Shown piece after piece: positions 1-6,431 of a stretch of 7,008 nucleotides of DNA. Source of the stretch: Gammaproteobacteria bacterium (GTDB lineage: Bacteria > Pseudomonadota > Gammaproteobacteria > PS1 > Pseudothioglobaceae); assembly GCA_015658965.1 (NCBI GenBank), contig DQNX01000027.1, forward strand, positions 1-7,008, in the 5' to 3' direction. The position numbers and the translations under genes are program-made. The notes under the pieces were generated by a model. It did not search any database, was not told the origin of the DNA, and saw only the letters and a list, made by a program, of their open reading frames with translations. Position 1 is the first letter of the stretch; every line of letters starts with the position of its first letter.

Positions 1-1
1 A

Positions 2-712
2 CGTAAAACCCTTAAAAATTCTGATGAATTGTATGAGTTTTTAAAACAGACGCTGGCAAAGATTTTAATAAAAGACAATCAACTCAATACCGATATTAAT
101 GAAACTTTTGTGATTTTAGTGGTGGGTATTAATGGCGCTGGCAAGACCACCACCATTGGCAAGCTGGCTAAGCACTTTCAATCTCAAGGAAAATCAGTCA
201 TGCTGGCTGCAGGCGATACGTTCCGTGCAGCCGCTGTCGAACAACTAAAAGTTTGGGGTGAGCGTAACGAAATTCCCGTTGTCGCCCAAGCCACTGGTGC
301 TGATGCCGCCTCGGTAATTTATGATGCGTACGAATCCGCACGTACTAAAAACATTGATATTTTGATTGCTGATACTGCAGGTCGACTACACACACAAGGC
401 AACCTCATGCAGGAGTTAGAAAAGATCAAGCGCGTTTTAAAAAAACACAACGAAAATGCACCACACGAAACCATGCTGGTCATTGATGGTGGGTCTGGCC
501 AAAATGCGATTAATCAAGCAATAGCATTTAACAAGGCCGTTGAGCTGAGTGGAATCAGCATCACCAAGCTCGATGGTACCGCCAAAGGCGGTGTGCTGTT
601 TGCTATTTCTGACGAGCTAAAACTACCCATTCGCTTTATTGGTGTTGGCGAAGGCATTGACGACCTTAAAAAATTTAACGACAAAGAATTCATTGAAGCC
701 TTATTTGATTAA
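2..712 (+). CDS. ftsY: Signal recognition particle receptor FtsY, 5'-truncated by window edge (NG GTPase domain)
   Basis: FtsY is the membrane-associated SRP receptor. It pairs with Ffh through twinned GTPase domains and delivers ribosome-nascent-chain complexes to the SecYEG translocon. The window holds the last 236 residues; the frame is open to the left edge, so the acidic A region and most of the N domain lie outside. Visible motifs are the P-loop GINGAGKTT (from nt 125), the SRP-GTPase GDTFRAAAVEQL, the DTAGR G3 box (nt 371-385) and TKLDGTAKGG, the G4 and closing loop (from nt 563). The end, FIGVGEGIDDL followed by FIEALF, is the usual FtsY C-terminus, so the 3' end is complete. The DASTGQN-type segment reads DGGSGQN, a mild variant. 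A TTG at nt 29 is not the start: the upstream residues RKTLKNSDE continue the FtsY alignment. Identification is secure and distinct from Ffh, which has an M domain after the G domain. Confidence 0.97.
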   Translation, partial: RKTLKNSDELYEFLKQTLAKILIKDNQLNTDINETFVILVVGINGAGKTTTIGKLAKHFQSQGKSVMLAAGDTFRAAAVEQLKVWGERNEIPVVAQATGADAASVIYDAYESARTKNIDILIADTAGRLHTQGNLMQELEKIKRVLKKHNENAPHETMLVIDGGSGQNAINQAIAFNKAVELSGISITKLDGTAKGGVLFAISDELKLPIRFIGVGEGIDDLKKFNDKEFIEALFD

Positions 713-731
713 CAACAAGGCTTGTTACAAA

Positions 732-1721
732 CTATGATGGATTACTGATAACCAATTTTCCAATCATCTGACCTTGTTCAATAATTTGATGTGCCTTTGA
801 TATATTGTCGATATTGATCGGGGAAAAAGTTTGGGTTAATGAGGTTTTAATCCTCTGTTGATCAACCAATACAGCAACTCGCGTTAATAATTTGTGTTGC
901 TCGACCATGTCTTTCGTTTGAAACATGGAGCGGGTAAACATCATTTCCCAAACCAGTGTGACACTTTTAGCTTTAAGTAAATTAAGGTTATGGTCTTTTC
1001 CAGCGTTTGCCAATAAACAAATACTGCCTTGTGGTGCAATCACCTCACTCATGGTTTCAAAATATTCATCTGGGTCGCCCATACAAAGAATAAAGTCGGG
1101 GGCATTGATATTATTATCTTTAAATTGCTTTACAAGGTTACAATGATCAATCACCTTATCAGCACCCATTTTTTTGCACCAAGCCTTAGACTCAGCACGC
1201 GAAGCGGTGGCAATAACGTTTATGCCAACGACTTGTTTGGCCAATTGAATCGCCATCGAGCCCACGCCACCAGCAGCACCAATCAATAATAAAGTTTTAT
1301 CTTTGTCTGCTTGGGTGATTTTTAAACGATCGAACAATGACTCCCAAGCAGCAATACTGGTCAGCGGTAAGGCGGCGGCTTGGTCATAGCTGAGTGAATC
1401 TGGCTTGCGACCAACAATGCGTTCATCTACCAATTGATGTGTAGCGTTAGAGCCATCTCGAGTCATATCGCCTGCGTAAAAAACTTCATCGCCGACTTTA
1501 AAAATTGATGTTTTATCACCCACTGCACGTACAATACCACAAGCATCAAAACCCAAAATAACTGGTAGGGCTTGCTTATCAATCACGCTTTGTTTGATTT
1601 TACTGTCTATGGGGTTGATTGAAATTGCTTTAATCTCCACCAAGACATCTCGACCTTGTGGACTATCGAGTGCTTTATCAAACTCAATAAATTCCACACC
1701 ATTAAACCCGATTGCTTGCAT
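732..1721 (-). CDS. Zinc-independent MDR-family NAD(P)H-dependent alcohol dehydrogenase/quinone oxidoreductase
   Basis: This 329-residue medium-chain dehydrogenase/reductase has a GroES-like N-terminal domain (about residues 1-120) and a Rossmann domain. The nucleotide-binding motif GAAGGVG lies at 148-154. The stretch FYAGDMTR...GSNA...LVDERIVGRKP (about 81-107) resembles the 'zinc-type alcohol dehydrogenase-like' subfamily near quinone reductases. The usual GHE zinc-ligand motif is replaced by GFDACG (57-62), and no cluster of four cysteines for structural zinc exists. It is therefore probably zinc-free despite the common family name, and likely reduces a quinone, enal or ketone in the cytoplasm with NADPH; the substrate cannot be read from sequence. 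It is the last gene of the leftward hemC block, starting 5 bp after the membrane-protein stop, with no clear Shine-Dalgarno. It ends 19 bp from the ftsY stop, tail to tail. The family call is firm; a specific function is not. Confidence 0.9.
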   Translation of the reverse strand: MQAIGFNGVEFIEFDKALDSPQGRDVLVEIKAISINPIDSKIKQSVIDKQALPVILGFDACGIVRAVGDKTSIFKVGDEVFYAGDMTRDGSNATHQLVDERIVGRKPDSLSYDQAAALPLTSIAAWESLFDRLKITQADKDKTLLLIGAAGGVGSMAIQLAKQVVGINVIATASRAESKAWCKKMGADKVIDHCNLVKQFKDNNINAPDFILCMGDPDEYFETMSEVIAPQGSICLLANAGKDHNLNLLKAKSVTLVWEMMFTRSMFQTKDMVEQHKLLTRVAVLVDQQRIKTSLTQTFSPINIDNISKAHQIIEQGQMIGKLVISNPS

Positions 1722-1726
1722 CTAAT

Positions 1727-2383
1727 TTACTGCCGAGTGTTGCGTTCAACTCGCAACATAACCAGCATCATCACAAACATAATAAAAATCCCCAAAGCCG
1801 CAGCGGCAGAACCTAACATGGCATAGCCGGTGGCTTTTTCTGCGCTTAACGAGCCCATGCGTAAAAAATTATTCTTTGTTTGTGCGTTAACTTGCTTGGC
1901 AAATTCTTGATCATGCCACTTGATAAACGCATCAATATTGGTTTTTTCACCACCCACATTAACCATTTGCTTGGTCAGCTTGGCTAAAGATGTTGCGTAA
2001 GCCAATTGCAAGTCTTGCGGATAATCGTTCGACTTTATTTTGACTAAAATTTTAACTTTTTGCGCTAAATCTGTTTTGTCTATTGAGGTGTCTGGCAACG
2101 CCTCTAATGCAGTTACAATATCGGCCAGTTGCACATCAAACTCTTGGTTAAAATTATCATCTGCTTTTGAAGCTATCGTAACTCCCGCCTCTTTAGCACT
2201 AATAGGATTTTGATAATCTGCAAAATGAATGACCGGTGTGTCAATTTGATCACTCGCCTCAATATTAATTTTTCCGTAACTCATAACACTCAATACCATC
2301 ACTGCAGCAAATGCAAGTATTGCAAACAGCAGGCCCAAACGTTGCACGATTTTAAAAAAGTTTTTTTCGATTGATCTCAACAT
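1727..2383 (-). CDS. Unrecognised inner-membrane protein with two transmembrane helices and a periplasmic domain
   Basis: I do not recognise this family. From the ATG at 2383-2381 the protein has 218 residues. A basic N-terminus precedes a hydrophobic helix at about residues 15-36. A polar, lysine-rich region of some 150 residues without cysteine follows, then a second long hydrophobic helix (about 186-210, rich in Ala, Gly, Met and Phe) and a short basic tail containing RVERNTR. Positive charges at both ends predict both termini in the cytoplasm and the middle in the periplasm. An in-frame TTG at 2389 would add two residues and abut the preceding stop. The ATG is preferred because AAAGGG lies 9 nt before it but only 3 nt before the TTG. 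It sits between the pterin dehydratase and the oxidoreductase with almost no spacing, so co-transcription with hemC is likely. It does not look like HemX (one N-terminal helix) or HemY (TPR domain). That it is a real gene is well supported; its role is unknown. Confidence 0.82.
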   Translation of the reverse strand: MLRSIEKNFFKIVQRLGLLFAILAFAAVMVLSVMSYGKINIEASDQIDTPVIHFADYQNPISAKEAGVTIASKADDNFNQEFDVQLADIVTALEALPDTSIDKTDLAQKVKILVKIKSNDYPQDLQLAYATSLAKLTKQMVNVGGEKTNIDAFIKWHDQEFAKQVNAQTKNNFLRMGSLSAEKATGYAMLGSAAAALGIFIMFVMMLVMLRVERNTRQ

Positions 2384-2389
2384 ATTCAA

Positions 2390-2680
2390 TTACCCTTTAT
2401 TATTCATTTGATAAAAAATATCATCCATTTTTGTTGCCAACTCAATATCTAATTGAGTAATACCGCCTTCACTGTGCGTGATTAAATCTACCACCACGGT
2501 TTTATAAATATTTGACCACTCAGGATGATGATTCATCTTTTCAGCAACCATCGCAGCTTGCGACATAAAATCAAATGCTTGAATAAAATCACCTAAAACG
2601 AATTCTCTATGAAGTTTACCGTTGGCTATTATCCAATCTGGTAATTGTGCTAAGGCTTGTTGATCAAATGAGGTGAGCAT
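2390..2680 (-). CDS. Pterin-4a-carbinolamine dehydratase (4a-hydroxytetrahydrobiopterin dehydratase)
   Basis: This small cytoplasmic enzyme of 96 residues dehydrates 4a-hydroxy-tetrahydropterin to quinonoid dihydropterin, the recycling step after aromatic amino acid hydroxylation (EC 4.2.1.96; PhhB in Pseudomonas). The family signature is intact: AEKMNHHPEW with the active-site histidine pair at about 51-52, then a Y...V.V.L.TH segment, and GGITQLDIELA with its conserved Asp near 78. Length is typical for the family. Two starts are possible. The ATG at 2686 overlaps the hemC stop as ATGA, but the only Shine-Dalgarno touches it. The ATG at 2680 has AAAAGGA at good spacing and is preferred; the longer form adds only Met-Ile. 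No phenylalanine hydroxylase gene is in view, so this copy may serve another hydroxylase, act in pterin-linked cofactor metabolism, or be housekeeping. It is the second gene of the hemC operon. Confidence 0.93.
   Translation of the reverse strand: MLTSFDQQALAQLPDWIIANGKLHREFVLGDFIQAFDFMSQAAMVAEKMNHHPEWSNIYKTVVVDLITHSEGGITQLDIELATKMDDIFYQMNNKG
2393..2398 (-). promoter_or_regulatory. Ribosome binding site of the two-helix membrane protein
   Basis: On the minus strand AAAGGG lies inside the last codons of the pterin dehydratase gene. It is 9 nt upstream of the ATG at 2383-2381 and 3 nt upstream of the in-frame TTG at 2389-2387. The spacing favours the ATG. The placement implies that ribosomes finishing the upstream gene sit over this site, so translation may be coupled. 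Confidence 0.5.
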
Positions 2681-2682
2681 TA

Positions 2683-3597
2683 TCATCCTTTTAAAACATC
2701 ACGTGCGCCCAACGCAATCAATTCATCTGCCAATTCAACACCCAATAATTCTGCATCGTCCACGTGACCGGCAACTTGATGTTTTAAAATCACGCCAGTA
2801 TCCACATTACCCACCAAACCTGTTAATGTAATTTGATTGTCTTTAACGGTTGAGTAACCTGCAATCGGCACTGAGCATCCGCCTTCAAGACGTGCATTCA
2901 TAGCGCGTTCAGCACTCACTCGATAAGTTGTTTCAACATCAATAAGCGGTTTAATTAAATCAAGAATTTCTTTGTCATTTTCACGAATTTCAATACCGAC
3001 TGCGCCTTGACCCACCGCTGGTAGTGATTGCTCTGCTGAAATTTGCTGTTTAATACGGTCTTCAAACTGCAAACGAATAAGCCCTGCACACGCCAAAATA
3101 ATCGCATCGTATTCACCATCATCGAGTTTTTGAAGACGTGTATTTACATTACCACGTAAATCGAGTATTTCTAAATCAGGCCGAATGGCTTTAAGCTGCA
3201 CAATACGGCGCATGGAGCAAGTGCCAACTTTAGCGCCTTGTGGCAAATTAGTAATACTGTCAAAATGATTTGAGACAAAGGCGTCAAAAGGGTTTTCCCG
3301 CTTTAAAATAGCGCCAAGCTCAAAACCTGGCGGAATTTCATACGGCACATCTTTCATCGAATGCACTGCAATATCTGCCTTACCCTCCATCATTCCAACT
3401 TCCAACTCCTTAATAAACAAACCCTTTCCGCCAATTTTTGATAAAGGAGAATTTAGAATTTGATCACCTTTGGTAATCATTTTGACCAGCTCAACCGTTA
3501 GATCAGGGTATAGCGCTTCAAGCCTATCTTTAACATGGTGTGCTTGCCAAAGTGCCAATGGAGATTTTCGTGTTGCAATTTTTATGGTTTTATTCAT
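2683..3597 (-). CDS. hemC: Porphobilinogen deaminase (hydroxymethylbilane synthase)
   Basis: HemC joins four porphobilinogen molecules head to tail into hydroxymethylbilane, the linear precursor of heme, siroheme and other tetrapyrroles (EC 2.5.1.61; cytoplasmic). The 304-residue length is normal. Diagnostic segments are IATRKSPLALWQA (7-19), GGKGLFIKELE (56-66), HSMKDVP with catalytic Asp83 (79-85), DLRGNVNTRL (146-155), SLPAVGQGAVGIE (191-203) and EGGCSVPIAGY (238-248), whose Cys241 carries the dipyrromethane cofactor. The arginine pair R130-R131 that grips cofactor and substrate is present. The adjoining loop reads GTCSMRR where many homologues have GTSSLRR, so one cofactor-contacting serine is a cysteine here. 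The ATG start lies 22 bp from a divergent gene, so the promoter must overlap that gene. hemD, a frequent downstream partner, is absent; a pterin dehydratase follows with an ATGA overlap. Confidence 0.98.
   Translation of the reverse strand: MNKTIKIATRKSPLALWQAHHVKDRLEALYPDLTVELVKMITKGDQILNSPLSKIGGKGLFIKELEVGMMEGKADIAVHSMKDVPYEIPPGFELGAILKRENPFDAFVSNHFDSITNLPQGAKVGTCSMRRIVQLKAIRPDLEILDLRGNVNTRLQKLDDGEYDAIILACAGLIRLQFEDRIKQQISAEQSLPAVGQGAVGIEIRENDKEILDLIKPLIDVETTYRVSAERAMNARLEGGCSVPIAGYSTVKDNQITLTGLVGNVDTGVILKHQVAGHVDDAELLGVELADELIALGARDVLKG
2686..2692 (-). promoter_or_regulatory. Ribosome binding site deciding the pterin dehydratase start
   Basis: AAAAGGA on the minus strand lies at the end of hemC. 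Its GG ends 6 nt before the ATG at 2680-2678, which is normal spacing, but it directly abuts the upstream ATG at 2686-2684. This supports the inner ATG as the real start and suggests coupling to translation of hemC. Confidence 0.55.
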
Positions 3598-3619
3598 GCT
3601 TTGTATTAAAATAGGACAA
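3598..3619. promoter_or_regulatory. 22-bp divergent gap between hemC and the thioredoxin-like gene
   Basis: The two start codons face away from each other across only 22 bp. The gap is AT-rich (TTGTATTAAAATAGG) and too short for two complete promoters. At least one promoter, and probably both, must extend into the coding region of the opposite gene. I could not pick a convincing -35/-10 pair on either strand. Confidence 0.45.
3613..3616 (+). promoter_or_regulatory. Ribosome binding site of the exported thioredoxin-like gene
   Basis: AGGA lies 3 nt before the ATG at 3620, slightly close but the only purine-rich match in the 22-bp divergent gap. Together with the signal peptide it supports this start rather than any upstream in-frame codon inside hemC. 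Confidence 0.4.
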
Positions 3620-4099
3620 ATGATTCGATACGCTTTACTTCTATTACTATTATTTACGCCTGTCAGTATAGCTGAAAATCTTACACTGCCAGTTGCAAAA
3701 GACTTCTTGATGGATTCTCAAAAAGTTTGGAAACAAAAGACGCCTATTTTAATAATGTTTTCTATCCCTGACTGTGGATATTGCAAAATAATCAAAGAAG
3801 AAGTTATCGGTCCAATGGCTGATTTGGAAGAATACCAAGGTAAAATTATTATTCGCCATATTGATGCGCAAAGTTTTGACGAAATTAACAACTTTTACAA
3901 TGAAGAAGTCTCACACAATGAGTTTGCTTTTAAGTATGCAATCAACTTCTTTCCAACAGTTATTCTAGTTGACAATTATGGCTCAACCCTGGGTAAAATC
4001 ATTGGCGTACCTAGTGAAGACTTATATTGGACCGACCTAGATGAAGTGATTGAAAAATCAAGAACAAAATTACATCAACGAATGAGTGCAACATTATGA
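3620..4099 (+). CDS. Exported thioredoxin-fold protein with a CGYC active site
   Basis: The protein has 159 residues. The first 18 form a clear signal peptide: MIRY, then a leucine-rich core, then PVSIA followed by EN, a plausible signal peptidase I site after Ala18. The mature part begins like a thioredoxin domain: a strand ILIMFS (43-48), then PDCGYCK with redox cysteines 52 and 55, a central region with a conserved-looking HIDAQ, and FFPTVILVD (110-118), whose Pro112 fits the cis-proline. There are no other cysteines. This resembles thioredoxin_2/SoxW/DsbC-like periplasmic thiol-disulfide proteins, probably a reductase or cytochrome-c or sulfur-metabolism helper; the partner is unknown. 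The frame is open further upstream, but that extension reads antisense through hemC. The ATG at 3620 is chosen because it starts the signal peptide and has AGGA at 3613-3616. Its stop overlaps the argH start as ATGA, implying one transcript. Confidence 0.88.
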   Translation: MIRYALLLLLLFTPVSIAENLTLPVAKDFLMDSQKVWKQKTPILIMFSIPDCGYCKIIKEEVIGPMADLEEYQGKIIIRHIDAQSFDEINNFYNEEVSHNEFAFKYAINFFPTVILVDNYGSTLGKIIGVPSEDLYWTDLDEVIEKSRTKLHQRMSATL

Positions 4100-5481
4100 C
4101 AACACAAACCAACCAATCTTGGGGTGGACGTTTTAGCCAACCGACCGATGAATTTGTCAAAATTTTTGGCGCGTCTGTCTTTTTTGATAAGATTCTTGCA
4201 CCGTATGACATCCAAGGCTCAATCGCACATGCGACAATGCTTAGTGAAGTAGGTATTCTTACTGAGAAAGAAAAAGACCAAATTATTAAAGGCCTTAATC
4301 AAATTTTAGCTGAAATTGAGGCGGATGAATTCGAATGGTCCGTCGCACTTGAAGATGTGCACATGAACATTGAATCTCGCCTGACTAAAATTTGTGGCGA
4401 TGCGGGCAAAAAATTACACACAGGTCGCTCACGTAACGACCAAGTCGCAACCGATATTCGCCTGTATTTACGCGATCAAGTCGATGATATTTTAAAAGAG
4501 ATTAATCGCTTGCAGCATGCCTTACTTGACTTAGCGCAAAAAGAAGCCAGTACGATTTTACCCGGGTTTACCCATCTTCAAGCAGCACAACCGGTGAGTT
4601 TTGGCCATCACCTAATGGCTTATTTTGAAATGCTGTCACGTGATGTTGAGCGCCTCGTTGATGCTCAAAAACGTATCAACACAATGCCATTGGGGAGTGC
4701 TGCATTAGCAGGTACAACCTATGCAATTGATCGTACGCGTACGGCAGAATTACTCGGTTTTGAACGCATTTGCCTTAACTCATTAGATGGCGTTAGTGAC
4801 CGTGATTTTGCCATTGAATTTTTATCAGCAGCGAGTATTATCATGATGCACTTATCACGCTTCTCAGAGGAATTGATTTTATGGTCATCTGCACAGTTTG
4901 ATTTTATCGAACTGCCCGATAGCTTTTGCACCGGTTCATCAATTATGCCGCAAAAGAAAAACCCTGATGTACCCGAACTAGTGCGTGGAAAAACCGGGCG
5001 TGTGTATGGCAACCTAACTTCATTACTGACCATCATGAAGGCACAGCCACTCGCCTACAACAAGGACAATCAAGAAGACAAAGAACCCTTGTTTGATACC
5101 GTTGATACGCTCAAGGCTTGCCTGCGTGTTTTTGCCGATATGGTGCCGACTATTGAGGCTAAACGTGACAACATGTATAACTCAACCAAAACAGGCTACA
5201 CCACAGCAACAGACTTGGCTGACTATTTAGTGAAGAAGGGTTTAGCGTTTCGTGATGCACACGAGGTGGTGGGCAAGTCTGTTTCTTATGGCATCGAGCA
5301 CCAAAAAGATCTGTCAGAACTTAGCTTAGAAGAATTACAGATATTTGATGATCGCATCGAAAACGACGTATTTGATATTCTGTCGTTAGAAGGCTCGATT
5401 TGTGCACGCGACCACTTGGGTGCAACCGCGCCAAATCAAGTTAAACAAGCTATTATAGCCGCCAGGGAAACACTCAAGTAA
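4096..5481 (+). CDS. argH: Argininosuccinate lyase
   Basis: ArgH catalyses the last step of arginine synthesis, splitting argininosuccinate into arginine and fumarate (EC 4.3.2.1), as a cytoplasmic homotetramer. At 461 residues it is full length for the fumarase/aspartase superfamily. Visible signatures are the start SWGGRFSQPTDEF (8-20), EDVHMNIE (86-93), HTGRSRNDQVATD (108-120), GFTHLQAAQP with the candidate catalytic His160 (157-166), and the mobile superfamily loop GSSIMPQKKNPD (280-291) carrying the catalytic serine. AYNKDNQEDKEPLFD (320-334) is also typical. There is no fused acetyltransferase domain. The ATG overlaps the stop of the thioredoxin-like gene (ATGA) with only a weak GAG 9 nt upstream, so translation is probably coupled. 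The stop overlaps the fmt start as TAATG. Argininosuccinate synthase is not in the window. Confidence 0.98.
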   Translation: MTTQTNQSWGGRFSQPTDEFVKIFGASVFFDKILAPYDIQGSIAHATMLSEVGILTEKEKDQIIKGLNQILAEIEADEFEWSVALEDVHMNIESRLTKICGDAGKKLHTGRSRNDQVATDIRLYLRDQVDDILKEINRLQHALLDLAQKEASTILPGFTHLQAAQPVSFGHHLMAYFEMLSRDVERLVDAQKRINTMPLGSAALAGTTYAIDRTRTAELLGFERICLNSLDGVSDRDFAIEFLSAASIIMMHLSRFSEELILWSSAQFDFIELPDSFCTGSSIMPQKKNPDVPELVRGKTGRVYGNLTSLLTIMKAQPLAYNKDNQEDKEPLFDTVDTLKACLRVFADMVPTIEAKRDNMYNSTKTGYTTATDLADYLVKKGLAFRDAHEVVGKSVSYGIEHQKDLSELSLEELQIFDDRIENDVFDILSLEGSICARDHLGATAPNQVKQAIIAARETLK

Positions 5482-6431
5482 TGAGAGTTGTTTTTGCCGG
5501 TACGCCTGATTTTTCAAAAGGTGTGCTTGAAGCACTCCAACAAGCTGGACATACAATCGTTGGCGTTTACACCCAACCAGATCGCCCTAAAGGTCGCGGT
5601 CGTGTTTTAAGTGCTTGTCCAGTTAAAGAAAAGGCTATTGAGCTCAACTTGCCTATTTTTCAGCCTGAAAGTTTAAAAGCAGAAGCCGCCCACCATGAGT
5701 TCGCTGCCTTAAAAGCTGATGTCATGGTGGTGGTGGCTTACGGTCAAATCCTGCCTAAAGTAATATTGGACGCACCTAACTATGGCTGTTTAAATATTCA
5801 CGCCTCACTATTGCCTCGATGGCGCGGCGCGGCGCCGATTCAGCGTGCCATCATTTCGGGTGACAAACAAACCGGCATTGGTATTATGCAAATGAATGAA
5901 GGTTTGGATACGGGTGATATCTTGCTCGAAAAAACCTGCGATATTCTAAACACTGATACCGCGCAATCTTTACATGACAAATTAGCCTTGCTCGGTGCCC
6001 AAGGCATTGTTGAGGCTTTGGGCAATCTCGATTCACTATCGCCAACCGTGCAAAGTGAAGACGGCGTAACCTACGCCAAAAAACTCACTAAAGACGAAGC
6101 TTGGATTGATTGGGGCAAGACTGCGGTTGAAATCAATCAACAAATACGTGCATTCAATCCCTACCCAATTGCCCAAGCACACGCAAAAAGTGACAAATTT
6201 GACGATAAAGTCTTACGTATTTTATCCGCCCGCGTCATACACTCGGTGAACGAGCACAAGGGCAAGGCCTATGATGCAGAACCTGGCAAGGTTGTTGAAT
6301 ATGGTAAAGGGGCTTGTGTTGTTGCTACCGGTGATGGTGCGTTAAGTTTAGAAAAGGTGCAGTTAGCAGGCAAAAAAGTCGCTGATATTAAAGACTTTAC
6401 CAATGCTTACAATTTATCAAAACTCAGTTGA
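5481..6431 (+). CDS. fmt: Methionyl-tRNA formyltransferase
   Basis: Fmt transfers a formyl group from 10-formyltetrahydrofolate to methionyl-initiator tRNA, giving the fMet-tRNA used to start translation (EC 2.1.2.9; cytoplasmic). The 316-residue length is normal. The N-terminal formyltransferase domain opens with MRVVFAGTPDFS, contains TQPDRPKGRGR (31-41), and carries the catalytic set: Asn105 and His107 in NIHASLLPRWRGAAPI, and Asp143 in EGLDTGDILL. The C-terminal tRNA-binding domain follows from about residue 205, with IRAFNPYP and a VATGDGALSL segment. The ATG overlaps the argH stop in TAATG. The nearest Shine-Dalgarno-like AGGGA is about 12 nt upstream, rather far, so re-initiation after argH is likely. 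Peptide deformylase (def), its common partner, is not adjacent. The last 25 bp overlap the end of the opposing trmL. Confidence 0.98.
   Translation: MRVVFAGTPDFSKGVLEALQQAGHTIVGVYTQPDRPKGRGRVLSACPVKEKAIELNLPIFQPESLKAEAAHHEFAALKADVMVVVAYGQILPKVILDAPNYGCLNIHASLLPRWRGAAPIQRAIISGDKQTGIGIMQMNEGLDTGDILLEKTCDILNTDTAQSLHDKLALLGAQGIVEALGNLDSLSPTVQSEDGVTYAKKLTKDEAWIDWGKTAVEINQQIRAFNPYPIAQAHAKSDKFDDKVLRILSARVIHSVNEHKGKAYDAEPGKVVEYGKGACVVATGDGALSLEKVQLAGKKVADIKDFTNAYNLSKLS

Noticed and set aside
29..31. TTG as a start codon for ftsY
   Set aside because: The frame is open upstream to the window edge and those residues continue the FtsY alignment, so the gene is truncated by the window.
714..726. Palindrome AACAAG-G-CTTGTT between the ftsY and oxidoreductase stops as a bidirectional terminator
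   Set aside because: The stem is short and AT-rich with almost no loop, and neither strand has a following U tract.
925..1289. Two overlapping rightward open frames
   Set aside because: They lie antisense within the oxidoreductase gene, show no recognisable domain and have no ribosome site; the opposite frame is a clear protein family member.
3470..3619. N-terminal extension of the thioredoxin-like protein by about 50 residues
   Set aside because: The extension is antisense to hemC, has no family similarity, and would bury a textbook signal peptide that starts at 3620.
4011..4211. Leftward open frame at the thioredoxin-like/argH junction
   Set aside because: It is a shadow of two well-supported rightward genes, with no recognisable domain.
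4719..5036. Leftward open frame inside argH
   Set aside because: It is antisense to the most conserved part of argH, including the GSSIMPQKKNP loop, and its composition simply mirrors that gene.
5840..6025. Leftward open frame inside fmt
   Set aside because: It is a short antisense shadow of the fmt catalytic region with no independent support.
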